NCBI RefSeq assembly: GCF_011046735.1
Contig: NZ_CP049258.1
Location: 5,474,001-5,538,000, forward strand
From: Nordella sp. HKS 07
GTDB lineage: Bacteria > Pseudomonadota > Alphaproteobacteria > Rhizobiales > Aestuariivirgaceae
Direction: 5' to 3'
Length of the DNA stretch: 64,000 nucleotides
Shown here: positions 1 to 10,674 of the stretch, piece by piece
Layout: each line of letters starts with the position of its first letter
How positions within the stretch are numbered: position 1 is the stretch's first letter
The notes under the pieces: generated by a model
Database searches by the model: none
Seen by the model: only the letters and a program-made list of their open reading frames with translations
Told to the model about the DNA's origin: nothing
Translations under genes and position numbers: made by a program

Positions 1-548
1 CGGATTTCTTCTTCAGTTACTTGCGATTCGGCCGATGCCTTGCGACGGAGAATGAACAAGACGAAGCGCCCGGAGGCGTCGAGTAACGAGACGACGGGGG
101 CCGCCACCCGCGACAGCACGGTCATGAAGGGGGCGACGACACAGGCGATGCGCTCGGCATTGCGCAGGGCGAGCTGCTTCGGCACCAGTTCGCCGACGAT
201 GAGCGACAGGTAGGTGATGATGGCCACGACGACGCCGAGGCCGACCGGTTCCGCCCAGCCACGGCTCATGCCGAGGCTCTGCAGCCACTGGGACAGGTAA
301 TTGCCGAGCGAGGCGCCCGAATAGGCGCCGGCCAGGATGCCGACCAGCGTGATGCCGATCTGGACGCTCGAAAGGAAGCGGCCGGGATTGGAGGCGAGCG
401 CCATGGCCCGGCGGGCGCCCTTGACGCCCCGGTCGGCCATGGTCTTGAGGCGGGGGCGTCTGGCGGAGACGATCGCGAGCTCCGACATCGCGAAAAGGCC
501 ATTGATGAAAATGAGAATCAGAACGACGACAATGTCTAGGACAGGCAT
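1..548 (-). CDS. Hemolysin-like CNNM/DUF21 membrane protein (3' end outside window)
   Basis: Reading the minus strand from the ATG at 548 gives about 182 residues with no stop before the window edge, so the C-terminal part is missing. The start MPVLDIVVVLILIFINGLFA is a first membrane helix. It is followed by MSELAIVSARRPRL and GRFLSSVQIGITLVGILAGAYSG, then VGELVPKQLALRN, which are hallmark segments of the DUF21 (CNNM) transmembrane domain. Family members continue with paired CBS domains and a CorC_HlyC domain, which would lie outside the window. Such proteins are linked to magnesium or cobalt efflux or are annotated as TlyC-like hemolysins; true haemolytic activity is rarely shown. The gene is divergent from clpP. 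The family call is secure; the substrate is unknown. Confidence 0.88.
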   Translation of the reverse strand, partial: MPVLDIVVVLILIFINGLFAMSELAIVSARRPRLKTMADRGVKGARRAMALASNPGRFLSSVQIGITLVGILAGAYSGASLGNYLSQWLQSLGMSRGWAEPVGLGVVVAIITYLSLIVGELVPKQLALRNAERIACVVAPFMTVLSRVAAPVVSLLDASGRFVLFILRRKASAESQVTEEEI

Positions 549-596
549 GATGCCGCAATAATGGGGCACAGGGGACCGCCATGCAAATCCCTTGAC

Positions 597-648
597 GGCG
601 CGTGATCAGGAAAAGTGGGTGTGCCGGTTTTCCGACCGATCACGCGCC
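597..648. repeat. Intergenic palindromic element, copy A (RIME-like)
   Basis: An 11-bp perfect inverted repeat (GGCGCGTGATC at 597-607, GATCACGCGCC at 638-648) encloses AGGAAAAGTGG...CCGGTTTTCC, itself partly palindromic. The same core, AGAAAAGTGG...CCGGTTTTTC, recurs near 58745-58766. Short dispersed palindromic elements of this kind (for example RIME) are known in rhizobia. It sits between the divergent hemolysin-like gene and clpP. Confidence 0.6.
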
Positions 649-774
649 AAAACGATAACTTTGGCGGATTTGCATTTTGCTCCGGAATATGCTGCACCTC
701 TTCCGGTTGGCCGGGCAATCACCTATCTATGCGGTGCCCTAAACTCATCCTGATTCGCAAATTCCAGGACATTC

Positions 775-1401
775 ATGCGCGATCCTATTGAAACTTATAG
801 CTCTTTTTGGCCCCAGGTCATCGTCCAGGAGTCGCGCGGCGAGCGCGTCTATGACCTTCCGTCACGGCTTTTGCGCGAGCGCATCATCTTCATCACCGGG
901 CCCATCGACGATGCGGTTGCGGCCTCCGTGTCGATGCAGCTCCTCTTTCTCGAGGCGGAGAACCCGAAGAAAGAGATCTCGATGTACATCAACTCGCCGG
1001 GCGGCGTCGTAACGTCAGGCTTGTCGATCTACGACACCATGCAGTTCATCCGCCCGGCGATCTCGACGACGGTCATGGGCCAGGCGGCCTCAATGGGCTC
1101 GCTTCTGCTCTGCGCCGGCGACAAAGGCATGCGTTTCGCGCTTCCCAATGCCCGTATCATGGTGCATCAGCCCTCCGGCGGCTATCAGGGTCAGGTCACC
1201 GACATCCTGATCCATGCCAAGGAAGTGGAGAGCCTGAAGCGCCGGCTGAACGAGATCTACGAAAAGCACACCGGACAGCCGCTCAAAGCGGTCGAGCAGG
1301 CGCTGGAACGGGACAACTTCCTTACCGCCGAGGCCGCCAAGGAGTTCGGTCTCATCGACAAGGTGATCGACAAGCGGCCGGTGCCGGCGGAGTCCAAATA
1401 A
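775..1401 (+). CDS. clpP: ATP-dependent Clp protease proteolytic subunit
   Basis: This 208-residue serine peptidase forms the tetradecameric cytoplasmic proteolytic chamber that partners with ClpX (next gene) or ClpA. The catalytic serine lies in [11 protein letters not shown] (Ser about 106), the histidine in IMVHQPSGG (His about 131), and the aspartate near residue 180 in the conserved [16 protein letters not shown] stretch. The IxSPGG oxyanion-loop motif is present ([12 protein letters not shown]). Length matches the family. The ATG at 775 is preceded by AGGA. clpX follows 183 bp downstream, the usual alphaproteobacterial order. No anomaly seen. Confidence 0.97.
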   Translation: MRDPIETYSSFWPQVIVQESRGERVYDLPSRLLRERIIFITGPIDDAVAASVSMQLLFLEAENPKKEISMYINSPGGVVTSGLSIYDTMQFIRPAISTTVMGQAASMGSLLLCAGDKGMRFALPNARIMVHQPSGGYQGQVTDILIHAKEVESLKRRLNEIYEKHTGQPLKAVEQALERDNFLTAEAAKEFGLIDKVIDKRPVPAESK

Positions 1402-1584
1402 TTGGCGGAATTGGCCTTTACGCCCTATTATTCGTGCTGTGGGAATTGCCCCATCGGCAGCTGGCACGCCAGTTGAATCAATTCTTGATTAACCAACGGG
1501 GCGCATGCTCAAATTGAGTCGGCCGTGTCAAAATGATGACACCCATTGGCGCGCGGCCCGTACAGAGTTCGAGGAAGATTTGAA

Positions 1585-2859
1585 ATGACCAAGTCCGGCG
1601 GCGACAGCAAGAACACCCTGTACTGCTCCTTCTGCGGAAAGAGCCAGCACGAGGTCCGCAAGCTTATTGCCGGACCGACGGTGTTCATTTGCGATGAATG
1701 CGTCGAGCTGTGCATGGACATCATCCGCGAGGAGAACAAATCCTCGCTGGTGAAAACCAAGGACGGAGTGCCGACTCCGCATGAAATCCGCAAGGTTCTC
1801 GACGACTATGTCATCGGCCAGGACCATGCCAAGAAGGTTCTCTCGGTCGCGGTCCACAATCACTACAAGCGCCTCAACCACGCGCAGAAGAACAACGACG
1901 TCGAGCTGGCGAAGTCCAATATCCTGCTGGTCGGCCCCACGGGCTGCGGCAAGACTTTGCTTGCCCAGACGCTCGCCCGCATCCTCGATGTTCCCTTCAC
2001 GATGGCGGATGCGACGACACTCACCGAAGCCGGCTATGTCGGCGAGGATGTCGAGAACATCATCCTGAAGCTGCTGCAGTCGGCCGACTACAATGTCGAG
2101 CGCGCCCAGCGCGGCATCGTCTATATCGACGAGGTCGACAAGATTTCGCGCAAGTCCGACAATCCCTCGATCACCCGCGATGTGTCGGGCGAGGGCGTGC
2201 AGCAGGCGCTACTTAAAATAATGGAAGGAACCGTGGCGTCGGTGCCGCCGCAGGGCGGCCGCAAGCATCCGCAGCAGGAGTTCCTGCAGGTCGACACCAC
2301 CAACATATTGTTCATCTGTGGCGGCGCCTTCGCCGGCCTTGAGCGCATCATCGCTCAGCGCGGCAAGGGTTCCGGCATCGGCTTCGGCGCCGAGGTCAAG
2401 TCGCCCGAAGATCGCCGCACCGGCGAGGTTCTGAAGACGCTGGAGCCCGAGGATCTGCTCAAATTCGGCCTGATCCCGGAATTCGTCGGCCGTTTGCCGG
2501 TCGTCGCCACGCTCGATGATCTCGACGAGCCGGCGCTGATCCAGATCCTGAGCGAGCCGAAGAACGCGCTCGTGAAGCAGTATCAGCGTCTGTTCGAACT
2601 GGAAGGCGTCAAGCTAACCATCGCTGAGGAGGCGATGCGCTCGATCGCCCGCAAGGCCATCGACCGCAAGACCGGCGCGCGCGGCCTGCGCTCCATCATG
2701 GAGGCCATCCTGCTCGACACGATGTTCGATCTGCCGGCCATGGACGGGGTTCAGGAGGTCGTCATTTCGAAGGATGTGGTCGAAGGTGACGCAAGGCCAT
2801 TGCTGATCTATGCCGATCGCGAGAAGCAGGCGGTCAAGGCGGGACCGGTGTCGGCCTGA
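1585..2859 (+). CDS. clpX: ATP-dependent Clp protease ATP-binding subunit ClpX
   Basis: This AAA+ unfoldase recognises tagged substrates and feeds them to ClpP. The ATG at 1585 is preceded by GAGGAAGA about 8 bases upstream and gives 424 residues beginning [10 protein letters not shown]; an in-frame upstream GTG/TTG-type extension from 1546 is not needed. The N-terminal zinc-binding domain has Cys14/Cys17 (CSFCGK) and Cys36/Cys39 (CDECVELC). Walker A is GPTGCGKT at about 117-124, and Walker B is in [10 protein letters not shown]. The ClpP-contacting IGF loop is present ([10 protein letters not shown]). The gene lies between clpP and lon on the same strand. Confidence 0.97.
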   Translation: MTKSGGDSKNTLYCSFCGKSQHEVRKLIAGPTVFICDECVELCMDIIREENKSSLVKTKDGVPTPHEIRKVLDDYVIGQDHAKKVLSVAVHNHYKRLNHAQKNNDVELAKSNILLVGPTGCGKTLLAQTLARILDVPFTMADATTLTEAGYVGEDVENIILKLLQSADYNVERAQRGIVYIDEVDKISRKSDNPSITRDVSGEGVQQALLKIMEGTVASVPPQGGRKHPQQEFLQVDTTNILFICGGAFAGLERIIAQRGKGSGIGFGAEVKSPEDRRTGEVLKTLEPEDLLKFGLIPEFVGRLPVVATLDDLDEPALIQILSEPKNALVKQYQRLFELEGVKLTIAEEAMRSIARKAIDRKTGARGLRSIMEAILLDTMFDLPAMDGVQEVVISKDVVEGDARPLLIYADREKQAVKAGPVSA

Positions 2860-3105
2860 GCTGGTCAAACGGTAGCTGCGGGCCCTTTGTCAAGGGATTG
2901 AAATACGTTAACGCTGCCTCAATATGAGGAGCGGATTTAAGCTGCCCGTCCGTTGAGTTCCGCGTAAGCTGAGTGCTTGCGGATAGGTTCAGCCTGGATC
3001 CCGGCACCGAAAGTCCGTGGCTTGTAATATGGGTGCGTTGGCCCTCGGGGCGGCGTATTCAGAGTGCGGATTTCACGCGTGGCCTAACCCGCGAAAGGAA
3101 ACAAA

Positions 3106-5544
<2,439 letters not shown>

Positions 5545-5799
5545 CCCGCGTCGCCAAGGTCACGCGCCAAACCTGAGAGGAATCAAGGGTTTCCGCGAAT
5601 CAGTCCGAACCAGAAATGCGCGGCGTCTCCGTGAGGAGGCGCCGCTTTCTTTTGCCAAGTCTCAATAACCGCTTGATTTGAGTCAGGAATTCGAGGGCGG
5701 GGCAAAAGCGCTTGCAAAGGCCGCCTTTTGCGCGACCATTGCGAAAAGGCGTGTGGCGTAGTGCGTGAGCTCACTCATTATCAACGAGGATATGAGGTC

Positions 5800-6075
5800 A
5801 TGAACAAAAACGAACTCATCGCCAAAGTGGCAAAGGATGCCAAGCTGACCAAGGGCGAAGCGGGCGAGGCGATCGTCGCGACGCTCGCCAACATCATGCG
5901 GGCGCTGCGGGGCGGCGACGACGTCAGGCTGGTCGGCTTCGGTACATTTTCGGTGACGCGCCGCAAAGCGGGCCAGGCGCGCAATCCGCAGACCGGACAG
6001 TTGATCAAGCTTCCGGCGTCAAAGCGGCCGAAATTCAGGGCCGGCAAGATGCTGAAGAAGGCGGTGAACGGCTAG
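5800..6075 (+). CDS. hupB: DNA-binding protein HU
   Basis: This 91-residue histone-like protein bends and compacts DNA as a dimer. The start MNKNELIAKVAKDAKLTKGE, the VGFGTFSV turn and the DNA-arm sequence RKAGQARNPQTGQLIKLPAS are diagnostic for HU/IHF. The ATG at 5800 follows an AACGAGGATATGAGG ribosome-binding region; an in-frame upstream start at 5728 would add 24 residues that do not resemble the family. It lies 255 bp after lon and is followed by a strong terminator. HU is preferred over IHF because of the position after lon. Confidence 0.95.
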   Translation: MNKNELIAKVAKDAKLTKGEAGEAIVATLANIMRALRGGDDVRLVGFGTFSVTRRKAGQARNPQTGQLIKLPASKRPKFRAGKMLKKAVNG

Positions 6076-6108
6076 GACATTCCACACACAGCTACTCAAA
6101 TCACATCG

Positions 6109-6150
6109 GCCCCGCATGCCCCTCAGACCATGCGGGGCATTCTCTTTTTT
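6109..6150 (+). terminator. Rho-independent terminator after hupB
   Basis: A perfect 10-bp stem (GCCCCGCATG at 6109-6118, CATGCGGGGC at 6129-6138) with a 10-base loop is followed by ATTCTCTTTTTT. It ends hupB transcription and rules out a methyltransferase start upstream of it. Confidence 0.92.
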
Positions 6151-6229
6151 GGGAAGGACCTTCCCCCGCCATCCTTCCGTCAGAAAGTTTCCTGACACCG
6201 GTCGGCGCCGCCGAACGTCAGGAGAGACG

Positions 6230-7003
6230 ATGGCCAGCGCGAAGGAGCAGGGCGAACTGTGGAGCGCCAGGGCGCATGATTGGGCCGGCAGCGGCGAGCC
6301 CGCCTGGCGCGATGTCTTCACCGCCGTTCTCGACCAGGCGAAAATCGGCAAGGGAACGGGCCATCTCGACATCGGCTGCGGCGCCGGCGGCGCTCTTGTG
6401 CTGGCGCGCCAGCGCGGCGCGGTCGTCGCGGGCTTCGATGCGGCGCAAAGTCTGGCCGCCATTGCGCGCACGCGTCTGCCGGGCGCCGAGATCATGGTCG
6501 GCGACATGGCCGCACTGCCATTCGCCGATGAGAGCTTCGATGTAGTGACCGGTATCAATGTCTTCCAGTTCGCCGATGATCCCGCGATTGCGTTCGCCGA
6601 GGCGGCGCGGGTGGCGAAACGTGGCGGCACGGTGACCATGCTGGTCTGGGGCAGGCGCGACAAATGCGAATTGATGAGCGAGGTGATGCCCGCCGTCGTC
6701 GCTTTGGGATCGCCGAGCGCGTCTCCGGCAAAGCCGCCTCTGGTCGAGACGGCTGATGGCTTCATGCGCGCCGCGGGCCTCGATCTCGAAATCTGCGGCG
6801 ACCTCGCCGCGACCTTGGTTTATGCCGACCGGCACGCCGCCGCCAATGCCATCCTGGCCGCGTCGGAGAGCACGATCCGCCATGCCGGCGAGGCGCGGGT
6901 GCGGGGGGCGCTGAATGTGGCGCTGGCGCCCTTTGTGGGCGAAGACGGTGCTGTGAGACTGCGGAACATGTTCCGGCTGGTGACCGGCCGGCGCCCCGCC
7001 TGA
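6230..7003 (+). CDS. Class I SAM-dependent methyltransferase
   Basis: The ATG at 6230, with GGAGAGACG immediately upstream, gives 257 residues. The SAM-binding motif I is HLDIGCGAGGALVLA at about 45-60, followed by the acidic end of beta-2 (AGFDAAQS), then GDMAALPFADESFDVV and the post-II segment RVAKRGGTVTMLVWG. This is the methyltransferase type 11 fold. The substrate cannot be read from the sequence; relatives act on small molecules or lipids/quinones. It stands alone between the hupB terminator and tRNA-Val. Confidence 0.88.
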   Translation: MASAKEQGELWSARAHDWAGSGEPAWRDVFTAVLDQAKIGKGTGHLDIGCGAGGALVLARQRGAVVAGFDAAQSLAAIARTRLPGAEIMVGDMAALPFADESFDVVTGINVFQFADDPAIAFAEAARVAKRGGTVTMLVWGRRDKCELMSEVMPAVVALGSPSASPAKPPLVETADGFMRAAGLDLEICGDLAATLVYADRHAAANAILAASESTIRHAGEARVRGALNVALAPFVGEDGAVRLRNMFRLVTGRRPA

Positions 7004-7008
7004 CAGGC

Positions 7009-7037
7009 TTGCTTTACGAGGCCCCGGCAGCTAAGAC
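7009..7037 (+). promoter_or_regulatory. Candidate sigma-70 promoter for tRNA-Val
   Basis: TTGCTT (7009-7014), a 17-bp spacer and TAAGAC (7032-7037) end 12 bases before the tRNA. The match is moderate but the position fits, and it parallels the clearer promoter of tRNA-Asp. Confidence 0.45.
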
Positions 7038-7049
7038 CCCGGCTGGAGC

Positions 7050-7125
<76 letters not shown>

Positions 7126-7444
7126 AACGCTGGTCGTCACTCGGTAAGTCATTGATTTTTCCATACAATTTATTGGGTGCGGGAATCCCCAGGACAGGTG
7201 CGGGAATAGACCCGTCCGCAAGCGCTGCTTCGAGAAGCATTTTACCGGCCCTGTTCGCCACGCGGGTATAGACCTGAGACATGCCTATTGTGGTCCAGCC
7301 GAACCACGCCATCAGGACATCCTCGCCGGTCCACGGCGGAAAGCCATCGCTGTCCAGTTCCAGGAAGGCGACCCCCGCAGCGGGGTCTACCGAAACATGC
7401 CTCTTGGCCTTTGCCCACCTGAATAGTGCACGGCACTGGGCCGC
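7126..7444 (-). pseudogene. Tyrosine recombinase (phage/island integrase), internally deleted remnant
   Basis: On the minus strand, from just after a TGA at 7445-7447, the frame reads ALFRWAKAKRHVSVDPAAGV and then DGFPPWTGEDV. This resembles the end of the core-binding domain of tyrosine integrases. It passes directly into LMAWFGWTTIGMSQVYTRVA, which resembles the extreme C-terminus around the catalytic tyrosine (VYTR). The roughly 150-200 residues that should lie between, with the catalytic Arg/His box, are missing, and no start is visible. The frame then runs antisense into tRNA-Val. This is a dead integrase that probably once used tRNA-Val as its attachment site. Family call is from motif memory. 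Confidence 0.75.
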
Positions 7445-7541
7445 TCAGTAGGCGTCCACAGAGGGTGTACCCGAAGTAGACGCGCCTTGCGTCTGAGCCC
7501 CTTCGGTGGAACTCTATTTCATGGGATACGTTGGGCGTTGC

Positions 7542-7916
7542 ATGCGGTGGGTCAATACAATCGCCGCTGCGGGGGTGCTCGCGTGTCTGGCGCTGGCACC
7601 ACCCGCTGCAGCAAAAAGCATGTGGAACGGCAACAAGCTTTTCACCGAGTGCAGTCGGTCAAGCGCTCGCTGTGCGTCCTATCTTGCCGCAGTTGTTGAT
7701 ACAGCAAATGAGGCCGCGGTGATTGCCACACAAAATTTGGCGATCTGCCTCCCTCCAAGAGCAAAGGTGGAGAAGCTCCGAAAAGTTGTCTTGAAGGAGT
7801 TGGAGGTACAACCACAAGCTCGCGCAAGCTCGGCTGCATCCGTTGCTTTGAGGGCTCTCAAGAGAAAGTGGCCATGCCCCACCCACCTCGGGACTGGAGC
7901 GAAGCCGTTGCAATAA
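7542..7916 (+). CDS. Secreted Rap1a/Tai family protein
   Basis: From the ATG at 7542 the 124-residue product begins with a signal peptide (MRWVNTIAAAGVLACLALAP, cut near PAAA|KS). In-frame GTG 7506 and ATG 7521 are alternative starts. The mature part has the Rap1a/Tai pattern: GNKLFTECSRSSARCASYLA (two cysteines six residues apart), then AICLPP, a helix KVEKLRKVVLKEL and a final RALKRKWPC. Founding members are periplasmic immunity proteins against type VI effectors (Serratia Rap1a, Tai4), but many genomes carry orphan homologues. No amidase effector or type VI gene is near. The last dozen residues overlap an antisense gene remnant, so the C-terminus may have been altered by the junction. Confidence 0.72.
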   Translation: MRWVNTIAAAGVLACLALAPPAAAKSMWNGNKLFTECSRSSARCASYLAAVVDTANEAAVIATQNLAICLPPRAKVEKLRKVVLKELEVQPQARASSAASVALRALKRKWPCPTHLGTGAKPLQ

Positions 7917-8045
7917 AGCCGGTTAAGGAATTCACCCGCATCGGGTCCCTGCACGTCGATCTTGTGGAGCGTCGAGACATCGCAGATGCCAACTTTTCTC
8001 GCGCGCTGCCGTCACCTCGCGGATGACCGGATCGAGCCAGCTATT
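7880..8045 (-). pseudogene. Fragment of sarcosine oxidase alpha/GcvT-like aminomethyltransferase
   Basis: The minus strand encodes VGICDVSTLHKIDVQGPDAG followed by EFLNRLYCNGF, closely resembling the folate-binding domain of SoxA and related GcvT-fold proteins. Just upstream, WLDPVIREVTAARE is in a different frame, so even this short piece is frameshifted. Both ends run into unrelated sequence. It is a relic with no start and no full domain. The family assignment rests on the GPDAxEFLNR...NGF pattern. Confidence 0.68.
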
Positions 8046-8121
8046 ACGGGCACTGGGCGTGCTCCTCCCTGGAGGCACAGTGCATTTGTGGCAAGCCGGG
8101 TGACCGGCCGGGCTGAAGCCA

Positions 8122-9465
8122 CTATTGAGCGCACCCTTCGCCGCTGGCAGGATCGCAGCCGCCCTTGGGTACCTTGCCCCGGGGCTCGCTCTCCTTCGCT
8201 TTCGGCCTCTCGATCGGCTTCAGCTTCTGCGCGCCCTGCAGTTGTTCCACTCGCATCTGAGGCTGCTCGGTGCCTTTCAGCTTTCGCTTTACCAGCTGCT
8301 GCTGCTCCTCACTCACCTGCGGTTGCTTTTTCCTTTTCACTTGTTGCTGTGGTTGGTCCGTGCTTTCGGAAGATTTCTTCTTCACTGGCGGCTCCGGCTG
8401 TGCGGCCGCTTTGGACGATTTCTTCTTCTTTGCCGGTTGCTCCACTTCGGTAGTCGCCGGAGCCGGGCTCTCCAGCGGTTGCGACGCATTTCCGGCGGGT
8501 TTTTTCCTCTTCACCGGCTGCTGCTCTTCGCCGGCCTGTGACTTTCTTTGTTGCTTCTGGCCTTGCTGGGGCTGCTGCTCCGCCTGGCCTGTATCGGGCG
8601 ATTCTGCCGGCGCCACTTTCTCCGACTGAGCTCCCTTATTCTTCTTCACCTCTTCGACCTTTTTGACCTCCTTGGGCTTCATATTGTCGCCCCGACTCAC
8701 CTCGCCCGTGAAGGCTGATACCTCGCCGTCGCTGCTCTTCCCGCTCTGCCGAGGATCATCGGTGTCCTTCACCTTCACGGTCTTCACGTCCCGCTTGGTC
8801 TCCCGGCGGACATAATCGACATCGATTGCGTTGTTCACGACGACATTGTTCTCGATCCTCACATTGCCGACGGGATCCGCCGCCTCGACGACACGGACGC
8901 GCTCATGATCGTCGTCAATCACCAGGACCGAAAGATCGGTTTCAAGAAAACTCCGTGACGGCACGGCCACCCAGTAGCGTTCGGGAATGTCGCTCACCGA
9001 GATCGTCACTGAGATATCATCATCGACTTCCGGCGGCAGTGGCGCCCAGACTACGTAATCCGCACTGCGCCGCCAGCTGACCCAGGCCGGCGCCCAGCGT
9101 CTGCCCGGAATCCAGTACCAGCCAATGTCGTCATCATAGCCCCAGCGCCCATAATGGTACGTCGCCCAGCCGAAAGGCTCATCGGAGACCCAGAACCAGC
9201 CATATCTCTCGGTGTAAGCCCAATGTCCGACCGTATAGGGGCGCCAGTCCCCGTTCACGCCCGCCGGGATGAAGACATAGGCGTCCCGATATTGCGTCCA
9301 GCTGCCATGGGGTGCCAGATCGTCATAAAAAGTGCCGAAGGAGATCGACACATCGGTGGCGGCCTGCGCAGGAGATAGAAACATATTCACGGGTCCCGAC
9401 ACGGGAACCGCGAAAGTGAATGCCGCGGCCGCGGCGGAACACAGGAGAATCTTGGTAAGCCGCAT
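8122..9465 (-). CDS. Secreted DUF6600-type protein with low-complexity Lys/Gln/Glu tail
   Basis: The ATG at 9465 with GGGAGG upstream gives 447 residues. A signal peptide (MRLTKILLCSAAAAAFTF, cut near PAQA|ATD) precedes a tryptophan/tyrosine-rich domain: APHGSWTQY, VNGDWRPYTVGHWAYTERYG, SDEPFGWATYHYGRWGYDD, PGRRWAPAWVSWR, VVWAPLPP. This pattern is typical of DUF6600 proteins (FecR-associated or BcpO-related periplasmic proteins). From about residue 230 the chain becomes very charged, with repeated blocks of the form QP-x(2-4)-VKRKK or VEQPAKKKKSS. It ends GCDPASGEGCAQ with two cysteines. A frame extending upstream to 9804 has no RBS and is ignored. Function is unknown; it is probably a periplasmic or envelope protein. 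Confidence 0.8.
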   Translation of the reverse strand: MRLTKILLCSAAAAAFTFAVPVSGPVNMFLSPAQAATDVSISFGTFYDDLAPHGSWTQYRDAYVFIPAGVNGDWRPYTVGHWAYTERYGWFWVSDEPFGWATYHYGRWGYDDDIGWYWIPGRRWAPAWVSWRRSADYVVWAPLPPEVDDDISVTISVSDIPERYWVAVPSRSFLETDLSVLVIDDDHERVRVVEAADPVGNVRIENNVVVNNAIDVDYVRRETKRDVKTVKVKDTDDPRQSGKSSDGEVSAFTGEVSRGDNMKPKEVKKVEEVKKNKGAQSEKVAPAESPDTGQAEQQPQQGQKQQRKSQAGEEQQPVKRKKPAGNASQPLESPAPATTEVEQPAKKKKSSKAAAQPEPPVKKKSSESTDQPQQQVKRKKQPQVSEEQQQLVKRKLKGTEQPQMRVEQLQGAQKLKPIERPKAKESEPRGKVPKGGCDPASGEGCAQ

Positions 9466-10132
9466 GATGGCCTCCCTATCAATGTTGTCGGAGGATGAAG
9501 GGGCGGGCGGATGGAAAGGTTCCAAATAATTGGCGCAAGCGCGTGGCGACCCCAAACATCGGGATGGATTCTGGAACCAGCACGCGCATCGCGCATTGTT
9601 TTCTCGTCGCCGGCGTGCCGCCTTCGATCGAACGGCGGCCTTGATCGTCTGATCCAGTAATCCGCGGCATCGAAGCAGCTTCCCGCTCAGTGCGGTTGCC
9701 CGCTTCCAGGTCGGATAGGGTCGCCGGCGGCAACCAGCTCGCAGAAACGATTTGCGAGGACGCGCAGATCGACATTCCGGTCTTCGACGACATCGTGCTG
9801 CCACGCCGTGGCCAAGGGTCCGGTCACTGCAGCGGCAAGCCCCGGAGCGTTCCCGTGTCCTGGCCCAATTCGGGCCGAGAGAGCGGTAATTGGCGGCGGT
9901 TGGAAGATAAAATCAGGCAGGCCCGGACATGCTTGCGAGCGGCCTCGAAGCATTCCAATGCCGGCGACAGATGAGCGCTAAGATTGTTTGGCTGAAATGT
10001 CCCAGCAAACACCATGCCGCAATCTTCATGCGATTCTACGCGCCTGCGCATATTGCTCTCAAGTTCGGAACATGTGCTTGCCCGCAGCATACAATAAGTA
10101 AGGGACGGCTCCATTTTTGCAGGAGCTAAACC
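9466..10132. other. Intergenic region, no supported gene
   Basis: The 667-bp gap lies between the divergent DUF6600 gene and a small secreted-protein gene. Several short frames are open on both strands, but none has a ribosome-binding site, recognisable motif or plausible composition. It presumably holds the promoters of both flanking genes; I could not define them. Confidence 0.5.
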
Positions 10133-10366
10133 ATGAAAACCAAGACGATCTTTGCCGGCGCTGCTGCGCTGGGAATATTTTTGATTGGGAGCCCCGTTAC
10201 CTTCGCCGGTGTCATGTCAGAACCGCCTTCGCAGGAAACATTGGCACAAACGGCCGAAGGTATCGTGATTGAACCAGCGGCCTATGGCGGCGGCAGCGGC
10301 GGTCGCATTGACGGTCGTGGCCATGGCGGCGGCGGAACTGGCCGGGTCGGCGGAATTGGCCATTAA
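10133..10366 (+). CDS. Small secreted glycine-rich protein
   Basis: This 77-residue product starts at an ATG preceded by GCAGGAGC. It has a clear signal peptide (MKTKTIFAGAAALGIFLIG, cut near TFA|GVM) and a mature tail that is almost all Gly, His and Arg (YGGGSGGRIDGRGHGGGGTG...GGIGH). No domain is recognised. A GC-rich hairpin follows the stop at once, which supports a real transcription unit. The function is unknown. Confidence 0.6.
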   Translation: MKTKTIFAGAAALGIFLIGSPVTFAGVMSEPPSQETLAQTAEGIVIEPAAYGGGSGGRIDGRGHGGGGTGRVGGIGH

Positions 10367-10391
10367 GCTTTCGATCACTTCGGGATCCTTG

Positions 10392-10420
10392 GGCCTCCCA
10401 TACTACGGGAGGCCGTTGTT
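10392..10420 (+). terminator. Probable terminator of the small glycine-rich gene
   Basis: The stem GGCCTCCC (10392-10399) pairs with GGGAGGCC (10407-10414), followed by GTTGTT. The stem is perfect but the U-tract is short. Confidence 0.6.
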
Positions 10421-10674
10421 AGACCGCAGGCAGTGCTTTGTCCGCTGAGACTTGAAAGATAGATTCGGGCAGGGCGGATCGGACCGAACACGCTCCACTT
10501 CGTCTCTGCAGGACTCTCAGCTCTATGTCGTGATGGCCCGAAGCTCCATGACGCCCTGAGCGTGAGGTGTCGAGATCGACTTTATCCAGGATCAGCCGCT
10601 CAAATTCATTGACAGAACGAATGAAAAGTGTCGTTGGGTCAAGGTAGATAGTAGGCTGGTCAGCTGCAGGAAGG

